Shown: positions 1 through 11,969 of the stretch, piece by piece | How the letters are laid out: each line of letters begins with the position of its first letter | Numbering within the stretch: position 1 is the stretch's first letter | Assembly: GCF_037042905.1 (NCBI RefSeq) | Contig: NC_087262.1 | Coordinates: 10,087,501-10,151,500, forward strand | Length of the DNA stretch: 64,000 bases | Direction of reading: 5' to 3' | Origin: Lytechinus pictus | Lineage: Eukaryota; Echinodermata; Echinoidea; Temnopleuroida; Toxopneustidae | Notes under the pieces: generated by a model | Told to the model about the DNA's origin: nothing | The model's input: only the letters and a program-made list of their open reading frames with translations | Database searches by the model: none | Made by a program: the position numbers and the translations under genes

Positions 1-435
1 TCTCTTTTAAAAGGCAAACACTACCTCTATTGGCTAACACTGTAAGGTATCTACTAGTGAGGGTGACATTAAGTAAAAAAAAAAACACACTTAATCTTTG
101 ATCCATCTCTAGGAGAACCTTCAAGCCAACCTTCTTGCTTATGTTGAACTCCTTGAAGGCCACACCCAAGGGTTTGAATCGAGTCTCTCTTAAGGCAAAT
201 ACTACCTCTATTGGCTAACACTGAAAGGTATCTACAAGTGAGGGCGACATTAAGTAAAAAAAAAACACACTTAATCTTTGATCCATCTCTAGGAGAACCT
301 TCAAGCATCTCCTTGTTGCTTATGTTGAACTCCTTGAAGGCCTACCTCTATTGGCTAACACTGAAAGGTATCTACTAGTAAGGGCTAAATAAAATCACTA
401 ACATGCATAAAAAAAAATCTTTAATCCATCTCCAG
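1..435 (+). repeat. Tandem array carrying copies of the LARP7 exon start
   Basis: Two extra, diverged copies of the start of the downstream LARP7 exon lie here. Each has an acceptor-like CTAG (ending at 112 and 292) followed by an exon-like stretch that resembles the first 60-80 bases of the true exon, whose acceptor ends at 435. Spacings between the three acceptors are 180 and 143 bases. The copies share upstream intron sequence too, including the motif CCTCTATTGGCTAACACTG. The array may continue beyond the left edge. This is read directly from the sequence; use of the extra acceptors is unknown. Confidence 0.85.
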
Positions 436-598
436 GAACACCTTCAAGCCATCTCGCCCGTTGCTTACGTCGAACTCCTTGAAGGTCACACGCAAGGGTT
501 TGTAAGGTTCGAATCCGCAGACGGACCTAAGGCTGTTCTTCAAGATACCAACATTGCCCAACTTGCTTCACAGCACCTGTCACTTTCTCTGGTTACGG
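436..598 (+). CDS. LARP7: LARP7 exon, xRRM core
   Basis: The exon starts after CTCCAG and ends at ACGG before GTAGGT. It is 163 bases, beginning in phase 0 and ending after one base of a codon. It encodes 54 residues including AYVELLEGHTQGFVRF, the conserved strand pair of the xRRM. Two diverged copies of its first part lie just upstream. Confidence 0.87.
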
Positions 599-3179
599 GT
601 AGGTATATTCAAACCAAATATTATCCATTAAAAGGTTCTGTGCCGTCCAGACCTAGTTGACTCCTCTTGATGCATAGTGCTAATAACTACTTATATGTTA
701 CATTTTAAGTACCGAAATATGTTTCGTTGGTTTTTAAACAATTTTTAAAAGAATATTTTACTGAAGTTTCAAAACTCCCAGGAAGGAAAAATTCAAATTC
801 CTGCTGACACTTTCATAATATTTGTATCTGAAAATCACCACTTGTAAAATCTCCTTTGGAGATTAATATAACACATGTTAGTGTATGGGATGAAATTAAG
901 ATAGTGTTTCTGGTCATTTTTTTTATTTCAGTTTTTTTTTGAAGCACTAAAAAATTATTTCTGGGTGTGATATCACAGGCACAGGGTGACACGGGGGATC
1001 TTGCAGCTAAGATGTATAAGAGTCAAATCAGTATTTAAGATAAATGTTTTCAAAATGTGTTCATGTAGAATCCAATTAAAGGACCACCCAATTGTCTGTT
1101 GGCATAAATATGAAAAAATGTGATACAGGATTCTGGAAGAATCGTGTGTCCTTGCTGAGGAATTAGCAAAATAATCCTGGGGCGGTATTCTGAACATTGT
1201 CTTTTTTCCATATTTTATCTTTTCTCAGAGATATGACAAAATCGGTATTCTGGTGGATGTCATAACTTTTGTCACAAAAATTGTCATAAATTTTGTCTCT
1301 TCTCTTTAGCGCGCACCAAAAATATGCGGCTTTAAATGCGCGTAATCCTTTTATACAAGCAAAAGTTATGACAGGGGGTAGCAGTCATTAATTTTGATAT
1401 ATCTTTTAGTACCAAATATCCCAATACCCTGCCGACTGAATGTCAAGCATATAATCATATTATTTAGATTAGATTGTGGTATTAGTTTCACTCATCATCC
1501 ACGACAATTTTCAATATTATATTTTCATGCTACAATTAGTTAGGCCCTACATATTCCTCCTTTTTTTTCTCTGTTTTCCTTTTTCTACTTCTCTAAAATC
1601 CTTCACAGCTCCCTGTCTCTCTTTGTAATTAAGCGCATCGATATACGCGTAGTTGCGCGATGCCAACAACTGTATTTGGGAAACGCCCTACCTGTCACGG
1701 GGCCTTCCTATTGTCTAGAATGGCTCCCACTGGGATCTAACGATGATTTTGATTGGTTTGCTTCCGAAAAGATGGGCGGGAACTTAGAGAGATATGACAG
1801 GGAAAAGACAATGTTCAGACTACCGATTTGTGACAATCACAGCGGTGTCACATCTCGGAGAGAAATGACAAAATTTATGACGAAAGTTATGACAGTGTTC
1901 CAGAATACCACCCCAGGATTCAAACAAAATGTCAGGTTTTTTCAAATCAATAATGATACATTGTCCCACATTGGCACATCTGTGTTGGCAATCTTCAGTG
2001 TGATCGTTTTTCAGCCAAGATTTCAGTGTAATCTGTACCAGATTAAGATCCTCAATGATATAGGGACAATTAATCTTGGTTTTAGAGATTTTCTTGTGAA
2101 ATCATTTTACTGCAACTACTTTCATTTATCTTTAACCTAAGCCTTTGAGAATTTATAAATGTTTTTGTTGTTGTTGCTGTTTTTGTTGCAGGAGTCGCAG
2201 AAAAGGCATACTGGGAGAAGCTCTCCCGTGATCGACAGATCAAGCTGGGCTCTAAACAGAAGAAGAAGAAAAAGAGAGGAGTGAATAAGGTATGAGAAAC
2301 AGAGCTGCACTGCAATTTTGACAAAAAATCTTTTTTTTTTCTTTTTGACCTGTTTTCAAGCCACAAATTCTATTTTTTCTTTAAATTTTGGATAACATTC
2401 TAAAAATCCTCATTCTTGCAAGTTTAGAAAAATTCTATTTCTGGGGGGGGGGGAATCTCATTTAGTGTCACTTTCCACTAAAAACTTCTGCTAAATAGGA
2501 TAAAAATCGTTTAAAAAAAGCGGCTGTTTGCTATTCCTCCCATTGTTACCAAAACATATGGTGAGCGCTCATTTGCACATGCCTCTTCCGTCTTATGGAA
2601 TGCACTTCCTAATTATATGAGAAATATACATGATTTAGATAAGTTTAAGACTTCCCTAAAAAGTATCTGTTCAACATGTAATGAATTCAGTGCCCAACAC
2701 TCTTTACTTACTTTCTAATTTCATCCAAGTGCATAGGGACATGCGTAGCTATGTGTTATGTACTATAAAAGAACTTAATATTATTATTATTACTAATTGG
2801 CAGCTTTACAGGTGATTTAGTTATCAAAATGATTAACTGTACTAAAACTGAGAGTGGCAGTCCATAGAAGGGAGGGGGGGGGGGTGGGGTGGTGTCAACC
2901 AAAGTACTGTCTCTGGAGCTCCATGATTCTGGAACCTTGTTATTATTACAATTTTTTTTTTGCTGTTATATAAAGATCGTGTGACAGTTTTAACCTTTTT
3001 TTTCAATTATTATTATTATTATTGATATTACGCCATGATTCATGCCGATAAAAACAGTGTCCAATTAGTGTATTCTGAGCTGTATTTCTGTTATTCTCTC
3101 ATTTTGAATCCTTTCTGTACAGACTGCTGGCCGATCGATCACAGAGAAGGAGACGGCGCACATCAGATTCGATGATTAA
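436..3179 (+). CDS. LARP7: LARP7 (La-related protein 7), last three exons, 5'-partial
   Basis: LARP7 binds the 3' end of 7SK RNA and keeps the 7SK snRNP, which sequesters P-TEFb, stable in the nucleus. The three exons join in matching phases and encode 105 C-terminal residues. They hold the end of the C-terminal xRRM, with the strand motifs VAYVELLEGHTQGFVRF, followed by an extension containing AYWEKLSRDRQIKLG, a lysine-rich stretch, and a final HIRFDD. Vertebrate LARP7 has the same order (a VAYV...GYVRF strand pair, YWQKILVDRQ, a basic run and a terminal HIRF motif), which is why I choose LARP7 over La/SSB. The La module and RRM1 are outside the window to the left. Introns are 1593 and 833 bases and hold a MITE and a LINE fragment. 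The assignment rests on remembered family motifs. Confidence 0.88.
599..2191. other. LARP7 intron with one MITE
   Basis: No coding segment was seen apart from the MITE at 1176-1917. The 154-codon open frame from 1676 runs through the MITE arm and has no recognisable domain, so it is treated as chance. Confidence 0.6.
1176..1917. mobile_element. MITE with terminal inverted repeats
   Basis: The left end reads CCTGGGGCGGTATTCTGAAC. The right end is its imperfect inverse, GTTCCAGAATACCACCCCAGG after one leading base shift. Inner segments built on ATGACAAAAT and GTTATGACA are also repeated in opposite orientation, so much of the 742-base element can fold back. There is no transposase frame. The superfamily is not determined. 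Confidence 0.8.
2192..2289 (+). CDS. LARP7: LARP7 exon, YW...DRQ motif and basic tail
   Basis: The exon is 98 bases, between GTTGCAG and GTATGA. Two bases complete a glycine codon from the previous exon and it ends in phase 0. It encodes AYWEKLSRDRQIKLG and a lysine cluster, matching the C-terminal extension of LARP7 after the xRRM. Confidence 0.87.
2524..2795 (+). mobile_element. 3' end of a non-LTR retrotransposon (LINE)
   Basis: An open frame to the TAA at 2716-2718 reads YGERSFAHASSVLWNALP and continues with FKTSLK. This is the usual C-terminal tail of metazoan LINE ORF2 proteins (consensus YGxRSF, WNxLP, FKxxLK). It is followed by a short 3' region and an ATT microsatellite near 2780, a common LINE 3' end. 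It is severely 5'-truncated and lies in the sense direction in a LARP7 intron. Confidence 0.8.
3123..3179 (+). CDS. LARP7: LARP7 terminal coding exon
   Basis: It follows TGTACAG in phase 0 and encodes TAGRSITEKETAHIRFDD then TAA. The HIRF motif three residues before the end matches the LARP7 C terminus. Confidence 0.86.
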   Translation, partial: TAGRSITEKETAHIRFDD

Positions 3180-5133
3180 GTCCGAAAAGAAAACTAAGAG
3201 GTGGAACGGCAAAGACTGGATTTTACTCTACTCCTGTTTGGCGCTTGAAGAATTTTGTATGGAATAACTTAGACTGTCTCAATCATTTCTTGTTTATCAG
3301 TGATAGGGATCTGTGATGTGAAGGATAAGAAATGAATGTTTTATTGGATAAATTTGACATTTTATTCATTTTACACAATTTATTTTGATCTTTTAGGGCA
3401 CACAATTTTCCTACTTTTTTAATCATTTTCCTACCACCCACCCCCTTTTGATCCTTTGGATTGGCATGACAACTCTTTGGCCCGTATTCTGAAGTCAGGT
3501 TTAACTGAGACCATGGTCTAACTCTGTGCTAAAATCATGGAAAGCCTAAAACATAAACATTTTCCTTACATTCCTGCTCTTTCCTAACTCGTGAATAATC
3601 CTTCTGAAACGTTAAGAATAATTTGAAAAAATTGAGCTGATACATTGAAATTTTACTGTTATAGATTGTCATTATTGGCTATCTATTGTGAAACTACAAC
3701 TTTAAACCAGAGTTTAAATTAAGCCTGACTTAGACTACGGGCCAATGTATTCAGAAAAGTTTTATAACACAAGTGTAGAAAATGCATTTCAGTGATATTC
3801 AACCAAATTCACCCATATCTGTATATTTAGGTTGAATTTATTCAACAAACGTCAACAAGGTCATTTTAAGTGTTCAAAGTCAATACAACTATAAGGAATG
3901 ACATTGGCTACTTAGATAAATGAGTTGCCTCTTCCCATTATTTAGGTATGTTACAAAAAAAAATTAAAATCATGGAAACATCTTGAAACTTATCTCATTG
4001 AATAGAGCTTGCAAAAACCTTTAATTTGATACATTACTCATCCCTATATGTTTTAGATTAAGGAAGTTATGCTAATTTTATACGCAAAAATTTGCATATT
4101 GACACCGCATTCATTTCCTATGTAGACGACCAAAAACTGTGATCAAGATCACGCTATTGAAGAATGAAAATTGTCATAACTTTCTTCAGGATAAAGAAAT
4201 CCATCTGACGTTTTTACCATTAGTAGAGTGAAATATCTGTTACCAAATACATTTGTCTGTCTTGATAGATTATTTTGGGAAAGACTGTTGATACATAATT
4301 AATGACATAACAAGATCGTTCGATCGCCACTCACAGCATAGTGCAAGTTCATGTATTAGTACGTAGCATTCGGGTACAGCGTAGCCGTAGTGACCGTACA
4401 AGAGTTACTGCCAATCCATGACATGCACCAATGTCGCTTCAAAAAATGATAGTTGGAATCGTCAAATTTCGATAAGATTTCACATGAGCACTAATTAAAA
4501 GATAAATAATCATCCTATATACCTTTTATCTGGGTCCAATACCCCGGTCATGGAATTTGAACGGGTTGAACTTTCACTTCACTTTGTCTTCGTCGACTTA
4601 TCGCAAGCATAAATTGTCTCAATATAAATCAGATACCAAATTGAAGAGGAAGTTTTCAACATTCTCAAAAACTAGTATCCGATGTATTAGAAGTACATTT
4701 AACCACTGAGAAAGCTCCATTTACAGGGGATACCCGTCCATCTCGCACCCATATGCACGCACACACAGTGACAGAAATTTCGCTGCCGCGATGCGGGGAT
4801 TGCGACATACCTACATTATTATCATCTACCCTCCAAATTTCCATTATGAGGTTATATACCCACGATCGCATTTTTGAAAAGTTATACCATCATCTTCTGT
4901 TGTGTCCGATATTTGTTCCTTACAAAATATTTTACTTCTCGATGTGAGGTTGCTTTTCTATTTCAAGAGAGCCAACTTTTGAGTTAGCTACATGTACATG
5001 TCCAAGTGCCAAGATATGAGACAGAGTGTTTTTCTTCATGAGTTGCCATTCATGTATAATAAACTTTCTGTTAAGTTTATCAAGATGGTTCTGTCTTTAT
5101 TTAAACTGTTATTTTTTTAGGGGGGGATAGGGA
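3180..5133 (+). other. LARP7 3' flank, possible long 3' UTR
   Basis: No gene is visible. It contains a MITE (3478-3744) and a candidate AATAAA at 5058-5063, about 1.9 kb after the stop codon. Whether the transcript reaches that site cannot be decided from sequence. A 64-codon frame at 4753 and its antisense counterpart look random. Confidence 0.35.
3478..3744. mobile_element. MITE, family with ends TGGCCCGTATTCTGAAGTC
   Basis: The left end TGGCCCGTATTCTGAAGTC and right end GACTTAGACTACGGGCCA are imperfect inverted repeats over about 30 bases, including an inner AGGTTTAA / TTAAGCCT part. A related copy lies at 23489-23818 in the C2orf68 gene. There is no coding capacity. Confidence 0.8.
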
Positions 5134-5550
5134 TAGTATCATATGGAAAGGTGAGGGATGTGAGAGAGAGGAAGAGAGAAATAAAGATAAAGTAGCAGAT
5201 AGAGGAGAGAAATATCAGTAAAATTAAAAAAGGAAGTCATATTTGGGCAAAGGGGAGGGGGTGGTGGGACTGGTTGGAAGATCGTAGTAAGGGATAGAAA
5301 TAATAGTTGGTAGAAGAGTATTAAGAGAAATGGAGGCTTGTGGCTAATAGTAAAAGGGAGGGGAGATAAAGAGAGAGGGAGAGAGAGAAAGGGGTGGGGG
5401 TGTAAAGGGAGAGAGAAAGGGGGTGGGGTGCAAGGGGAGAGGTAGGGTGTGTACAAAGCATGTGAGGGAGAAAGTGAGGGGAGGGAGAGAGACCAGGAGA
5501 GAATAAGAGTGAGAGAACAGGAGAGATGGAAGAAATGTAATGGAAATTGC
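5134..5550. repeat. Purine-rich (GA/GGA) low-complexity tract
   Basis: The plus strand is almost all A and G with repeated GAGAGAG and GGGAGAG runs. The proline/serine/leucine-rich open frames on the minus strand across it (to 165 codons) are composition artefacts. Such tracts can form triplexes, but nothing here shows a function. Confidence 0.85.
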
Positions 5551-5769
5551 ACTTCACAATCACTGTGATGTACCCCCTCTATTTGATCTTCAGGATCGAA
5601 GGGAGGGGTTGAAGAGGAGAGGGACTTTGACTTCAAAATCTTGAATAGGTTGACTTCTCATCATGTTAGATGACTTTTTGTGTCTCCACTTGGGGGTTAT
5701 TAACTGCAATTCATACCCTGTTTGTTTATGATTGAAATTATCATGAGAACACTAAATGATCACAACTTT

Positions 5770-6116
5770 CACCACCATCATCATCATCAACAACACTAAT
5801 AAATATCGTTGTCATATATGACCACCATTATCATTATGATGCTTGTCTCAATCGTCATTTCAATATCGCCACCACCATCATAATCATGATTGCCACCATC
5901 TTCATCATCATCGTAATCATTACCATCACCACCACCATCATCATCATCACCACCACCAACACCATCATCTTCTTCATCATCATAATCATCATTAGAGAGT
6001 GAATGAGAATGGTGTATCAGTGCACTGATCATCACCACCACCATCATCTTTATCATCATCACCATCAACATCGTCAACATCATCATCACCATCATCATCA
6101 CCCATCATCGTCGTCA
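5770..6116. repeat. CAT/CAC trinucleotide microsatellite
   Basis: Imperfect runs of CATCAT and CACCAC, interrupted by a short unique stretch near 5995-6030. The methionine- and aspartate-rich frame on the minus strand is a by-product. Confidence 0.9.
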
Positions 6117-8468
6117 TCTACCATGTAATATTAACAAACATAAATCCCATTTATCCGTTTCCTACGAAAGACCATTAGTGCGATGGAGAAAAAAGCATTT
6201 CTACTGTATGATTATGGTTTCCTCCCAATCTGTAAAAAACAGATCCAAGCTTTTCTAATAATCTGTATTACACAGTTTACAGATTTTTTGAATAATCCTT
6301 ATACAGATTACCTTATTTGTAAACAGGTTAAATACATATTGCGGTTTTTCTACTGCCTGTTTATAAGTTACAATCTGTATACGCATATAAGAAATACTAC
6401 ATGTATTTTCTTTTTTTCTGTATGGCACTAGTGGTCTTTTGTAATTCCTCTAAAATACATGTAGGATGGCCTTTTCCTCTAAAATAGGATGGCCTTGTCT
6501 AGGTATCTCATCAATGCCGGTACTTCAGAGCCACAAGGTCGCTAGAGAAAATGTTCTCCCATACTCTTTGTGCATGTGACTCAACTTTGAGGCCGGCCTT
6601 GACGACACCCCTGGCCTTTTCATGGTGAAAACTTTTCAACAAAGCTGCTTTTCAAAGGGCCAACATACTACATGTTATACATACAAAAAATTATCGAAGT
6701 ACATGTACTACACAAAATAAAGCAAATGAAAATGGAAAGTATAGTGAATCACACATTTAATGGAAAAATAAAAATGGATAGTACAAATAAATACATAAAT
6801 GTAAAACAAATTATATTAAAAAAAGTAGAGTTCCATGACATTAGCTCCGGGAAAAATTGCTCCGGGAAAAATTGCTCCGATGAAAAATCTGCATGTTAAG
6901 CCAAACATAAAACCAAACCTCCAAAAGTAAATAAACCCTAACAAACCTGATCTTTAAGTTATTCTGAACCATAAACTATAATTCAATCCCATCTCTAACC
7001 CTATGCCCTCTTTGATATCAAGACTGGAGCCAATTTCGCACGAGCACAGTGATCAATTTCCTAATAACGGCATAATTTTTTGTAAGAATATTCTTTATTA
7101 CTTGTGTTTTAATCCTTGGACCCAATGGAAGAACAGTACTGTCTATGGGCAGAGATGAACTGGGGGCCTTCCGATTTCACTATTCTTATGTCTCTTTGAT
7201 ATTGTTTCTTTGTATATGTTTGTTCTGACTTGTTATTTTTATATCTTGCTTTTATATGTTCATTTGTTTTTTACTGTGAATTTCGGAGAATAAATAAATA
7301 GATATAATAAATAAAAAGCGAAAACAAAACCAAGGTTTACTGAACCAATGACCTACATGTACAATCCATTCACAATTTTTTAATTTTAAATAATTTTTTT
7401 TTCTTACTGATGTTTAATCATTCGATCTTAATCCCCAGGTACTAGTATGTTAAACCTGGATCCATGCAGTTAAGAACTGAAGATATTTATTATGATATTG
7501 CATTATTGTGTAAATGGTGATGTGCCTTCTTCTCCCGCTCTAGCTCTCTGCCGTGTTCTTTTTACCTCAACTCATCCTTACTTTCTACTTGTAGTTCTGG
7601 TTTGAATTATTGTTCTCAATTTCATACACAATTTTCTGTTATTAGATTTATACCTGAAATTTCCATCTGTTTATGTTCATGATTTGTATTTTCCATTTTG
7701 TTTTGTTTTATGTCATACAGGGCCCCCAAAGTACAAGACTACTGATGGGGTTACCCTGTTTAAATAATACCAAATAAATAAATAAAAATAAATAACATTG
7801 ATTCATTGATCTCAGCCATCCTTGATGAAAGCGTTGCCATTAAAGGCCAAGTCCACTTGATATGAATGTCGTGTACTGAACTTTTATGGGAAGTCAAATA
7901 ATTAAAGAAATAATAAGCTGGTGAACAAATTTTAATTAAAATATAAAGAAGGCAGGGTGAGTACAACTAGGGTAAAATCTGGGAGGAGAGTTCGAACCCT
8001 AATGTTTATATATAAATCCAAAGTAGCACCGAAAGTTCCGAGTGCAATACCTGACAATATCTTAGAAGTGAATGCCCCATAGGTTCAAAGAAATTAATGG
8101 TCAACGGAGAACGTTTACCCTTAGCAGAAAGGTAGGGGAGAAGATATTGGAGAAATATTTTACTAACTAACCCAAATCCAACTAGAGGCAGGTATAAACA
8201 AAAAGCAGCGAAGAAGAACATGTTATGAGTTGTAGGCAAAAAACCAAGCGTGCCTCGAATGTCTCGTGTCGAGATTTAAAGAAACTGTTAAGAGGACATA
8301 CCAAACTGGGTTTTGGGGAAGTGAAAAAAAGTGGAGTATCCTGGGAGGATAGGGGGAAGTTGATTGGATCAGGGCGTATTCAAATTAGGAAGATGGTGTT
8401 TCAATTGTAAATGGCTATGCAGGAAAGTGGTATTAAAAAATATTATAAATAGACCAGTGAGGAGAATC
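6117..8468. other. Intergenic, no gene seen
   Basis: AT-rich sequence. The only local structure noticed is a short tandem copy of GGGAAAAATTGCTCC near 6848-6880 and several AT-rich stretches with AATAAATAAA runs (7290, 7770) typical of retroposon ends. Short open frames have no recognisable features. Confidence 0.6.
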
Positions 8469-9107
8469 TGAAGTTGGGAGTCTAGATTGTGGAAGGCAAT
8501 AGAACACATTGCAACTTTAAGCAATCATTATCCACTTCAAGTTATACTATTCAGTGCCAAAGTAGATCAAATAGACGCGCATTTGCATTGTTTAGATTTG
8601 GATGTGCTCCTATTGCAACTGAAACTGGTCGTTATCAAAATATACCTTATGAAGAACATTTTTGTATCATTTGTAATTTGGATAATAATGAAGATGAGTT
8701 CCATTGTTTTATGATTTGTCCAGCCTATGAAATTTACAGATTGCCACACTTAATACTATTTCACACATTTACCCTGAGTTCAATGATTTAACCTCTCACC
8801 AACAATCTTTATTTTTGTCTTCTGATACACTGTGCTGCTCAATAGCCAGATATGCAAATGAAATTCTCACTCTACGTAAAGAAATAATATACTCAAGAAA
8901 TATTTGACCTTCTTTTTTTTAAGTATACATTAATGTACTATTTATAATGTTACACTGTAGGTTTACTTTGTGTATACCTTATTTACTTTTGTTGTAATTG
9001 TATATGATTTTGATACGTAAGTTTTTGATGTCATCACTCAAAGGCCTTCTTAGGCCGGCCGTCTGATGACCGGTAAGATTTTTAATAAAGGATAATAAAG
9101 TAAAGTA
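8469..9107 (+). mobile_element. 3' end of a LINE with the reverse-transcriptase zinc-knuckle tail
   Basis: The frame from 8489 contains FRFGCAPIATETGRY, FCIIC and FHCFMICPAY. This is the CCHC-like C-terminal tail found after the reverse transcriptase of many LINEs (pattern LRxGxxPlxxETGRY ... CxxC ... DExHFxxxCPxY). It breaks near 8791, but a shifted frame continues homologous-looking sequence to about 8906. The 3' region ends in AATAAAGGATAATAAAG near 9107. It is a dead, 5'-truncated insertion. Confidence 0.82.
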
Positions 9108-9499
9108 TAGTGGAGGCCTCCTTGACAGTACTATACTGATAAATTTTTCTTCTGTTTGTGAGGACAGAGAAAGTAACAATTTGTAAAAATGTAGATATTT
9201 GCTTTGACTCAAAAGTCATGTCGGCGAGAACTTAGGAATGTCACCGAAATAATAAGACTCCAGTCAATGAAAAGAACTAACCCTAAATTTTCTTCTGTAC
9301 TTTAAGAAAAGAACTAAATCTCCAGTTGAGAATTAAATTTCCAGCTTCTCCTGATAAAGACTTAGAAATATGGCTGAACTCATTGAGATGGCATAAAGTT
9401 AAAAGTTTGAGAAGCCTGATCTTCTAGACTCGATCAACGAACAATACTTTTCATCTCCTCGCAATATGATTATTTTGACACTTCATCAATGCTCCTGTT

Positions 9500-11432
9500 T
9501 TTTCTACAACATCTCAAGCAGACAAAGACAACAAGAAAAATCGACATTTTGAGGAGACTCTCAAAACTTCAACAGGGTCACTACCCAACCCAAACAGCCT
9601 AGCAATTGGATATTGGATATCGGAAGCTGCAAAACTATGTGGCCAACAATGGCATTTGATACTGGAATGCATTTAAACTCCATTGATGACATTCCCCTTC
9701 GCCGCAAACTAATGTCAGACGATAGAGACTAGAAGGCCTATCGGGTTGGATGGAGGAAGTCAAATACCATGGCATCGATGACAAGAGCGACTGTTTCCTC
9801 AAGAATAAAAGTGTACAGCTTTGCAGAGAGTCAGGGATGTGCTTTGGAACGTTTGGGTAGAAAAATGTTTTCTTAATTTCAGCTTCATCTGATACAGCAG
9901 AGGGCATCAACCCAAAAGTGAGACGACTCTTCATGCCACTGAGTGCACGATCCAATGAATCTCATTCCTCATTGGAGTCTATCACCGCAGCACTCTATCC
10001 CACCTTCAAAGACGCTTGTGCTTTCCAGATGGTCGTGGCTGGTAAGAAGACTTCATCTTCCACTCATGCACCAGAGATGTCTACCGAAGCAGAAGTAGAT
10101 TCGTCTATACCACATTCCCTTCCATCGATTTCAGCTCAAGAAATATCCATCGATGGCTTTCTTGAACGCTTGCCAGTCTACACCGCCAACATGGTTTCTG
10201 AATTAGAAGCAGCTACAAAAGGACAATCAGAAAACCAAACTGGCACTAGCAACGAATTGGGCATGCGACTGTGTCTCTTGCACAGCCTGTCATAACCAGA
10301 GGACGCAAGTTGTCTTTGAACATTGAACCAAAGCCGAACAGTCTAATTAAGAAGATTACCAGTCAGGACTCTTCAGAAAAATTGGATCTACCATCACTTA
10401 AGTACGGCTAGAGCCAGAGGCCCAAGAAAAATATGCTAGGCAACAGCGGTTGCATCATATTGGACTAACAATCCAGAAAGGGAGCCTCTTCGTGGACCAA
10501 GAAAAGATATTTCTTGCTGCCAGCCGACATGGACTTGTATCTTGTGAATGTTGTGAGAAAGGACTCGTCAAAAATTAAATGCCACTTCAGCATTGCCAAT
10601 AGCACTACACCATCGGTTGACAATGTTAGCTTCATGAAAGACAATTCAGAAGTACGGAGAAACCCCCGCAGACACCCTGCTATACAAAAACCCCCTCTTG
10701 CATCCACGAGTAGAAGAAAGCGCTGGCACGGATGCAGTCACGGAAGCAGCAGCAGGTGTACAAGGTGAAGAAACTTTAGACAGAGAAGCAGACCTCCAAA
10801 CTGCGGACCTAAGAAGTGATGTGAGAGAACTGCTTCATCGATTCTGAGACTACTTCGGGTCCAGACTGGGACCCAACATGAACAAGAAGTCGGCCTGTCA
10901 GCACGTTCGTCAGGTTACCTACGTCTTGCGTGGCAAGCTGTGCCGTGGCAACATCGCCGGTTTATGCAACGTGTCTCAGAAAGTGGATGAGTAGATGAAG
11001 GAGGAGCTAAGACCAGGGCTGCAGGGACACTTGCCAGCTATTGTTGTAGCGGGGCCATTTTCCTAGATTATCTTGGAAAAAACGAAGCAGCCCAGGTGTG
11101 GAGAAGGCTGGGCAGCACCTGCAAGAAGGAACAGAATATTCGTTCCATAGAGGCCGAAGGAGACAACGTGTTGCATGAAGTCACCATGGAAGACATACGT
11201 CAGATCGCCAGTGGACTAGAACTTTTCTACAAACGCGACATAGAGCCTTTGTTCAGCCGCGAGGAGATGATCAATGAATCGGATGCGAGATTGTGTCGGG
11301 ATTACTTCATTTTGGAGCTCGCTCATCTGAACGGCTCAAGAGCATCCACGGACCAAAGCCGGGGTCAAGCATCGCACTTCTACCGGTACTGCTTCTTCAA
11401 CTAAGTTTTCCTCAACGTCTTCAAGTTCAGCA
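9500..11432 (+). pseudogene. Decayed element ORF, possibly tyrosine-recombinase-like
   Basis: Fragments of a once-longer protein appear on the plus strand in shifting frames with stops: 9918-10295 (a serine-rich segment), 10514-10768, about 10840-10990 (FGSRLGPNMNKKSACQHVRQ, then RGNIAGLCNVSQKVDE), and 11096-11404 (VTMEDIRQIASG ... LAHLNGSRA). The last resembles segments of uncharacterised marine-invertebrate proteins related to tyrosine recombinases or Cryptons, but I see no intact catalytic tyrosine motif. Base composition is more GC-rich than its surroundings. Product identity is a weak inference; its state as a broken coding region is clearer. Confidence 0.4.
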
Positions 11433-11876
11433 ACAAAGAAAAGAGCTAAGTATACACAAAATTTTTGTGAAATTTGGCTTTCAGATCCCAGCTGTTCAAA
11501 TTGGCTTAATGTTAAGAAGGAATTGGGTAAAAGTTACATGTACCTGTATTGTAAATACTGTAAAACAAAGGTAGGTTGTGCAAAAACAGCACTTGTAAGA
11601 CATGCAGGGACAAAGTCACATCAAGAAGCTTCTAAAATGCATGCCCATCTTGAAAAGTCACAACCCAAAATAAACTCAGCGTTTTCGACATCAAGAAACT
11701 CAGAATCAGCTGCAAAAATGGAAATAAAGAATGCAAATTTTCTTGTGGAGAATAACCTTACAGCCGTGCATGCGTTAGTCGCATCATACAGCCGTTTCAA
11801 TAATTTCAACACTATTAACCCCAAAATCAGAATTTTGGTTTTAAAATTCGGAATTAAGGTTGAAAAATTGGTATAA
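11340..11876 (+). pseudogene. BED-like C2H2 zinc-finger relic (hAT-type transposon protein)
   Basis: A frame running from a serine/threonine linker through KYTQNFCEIWLSDPSCSNWL to a zinc-binding core, YCKYCKTKVGCAKTALVRH then AGTKSHQE. The C-x2-C ... H-x5-H spacing and the following acidic/alanine segment are typical of BED-type zinc fingers at the start of hAT-like transposase proteins. The frame stops at 11876 with no DDE or hAT dimerisation region after it. It begins where the preceding decayed frame shifts, so the two may be one element. Confidence 0.6.
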
Positions 11877-11969
11877 TTCCGCCAAAATTGGAATGGTTGG
11901 CAGATATGATGACATGTAGAGTTGAATTTGATGGAGAGCAATGGCAAGAACTGTTGCATCATGAAGACT

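Noticed and set aside
1676..2140. 154-codon plus-strand frame in LARP7 intron
   Set aside because: Overlaps the MITE arm and intron; no conserved motif, and the LARP7 exons splice around it.
5139..5636. 165-codon minus-strand frame rich in Pro, Ser and Leu
   Set aside because: It is produced by the GA-rich low-complexity tract; no domain and no splice structure.
5796..6101. Minus-strand frame rich in Met and Asp
   Set aside because: Direct translation of the CAT/CAC microsatellite.
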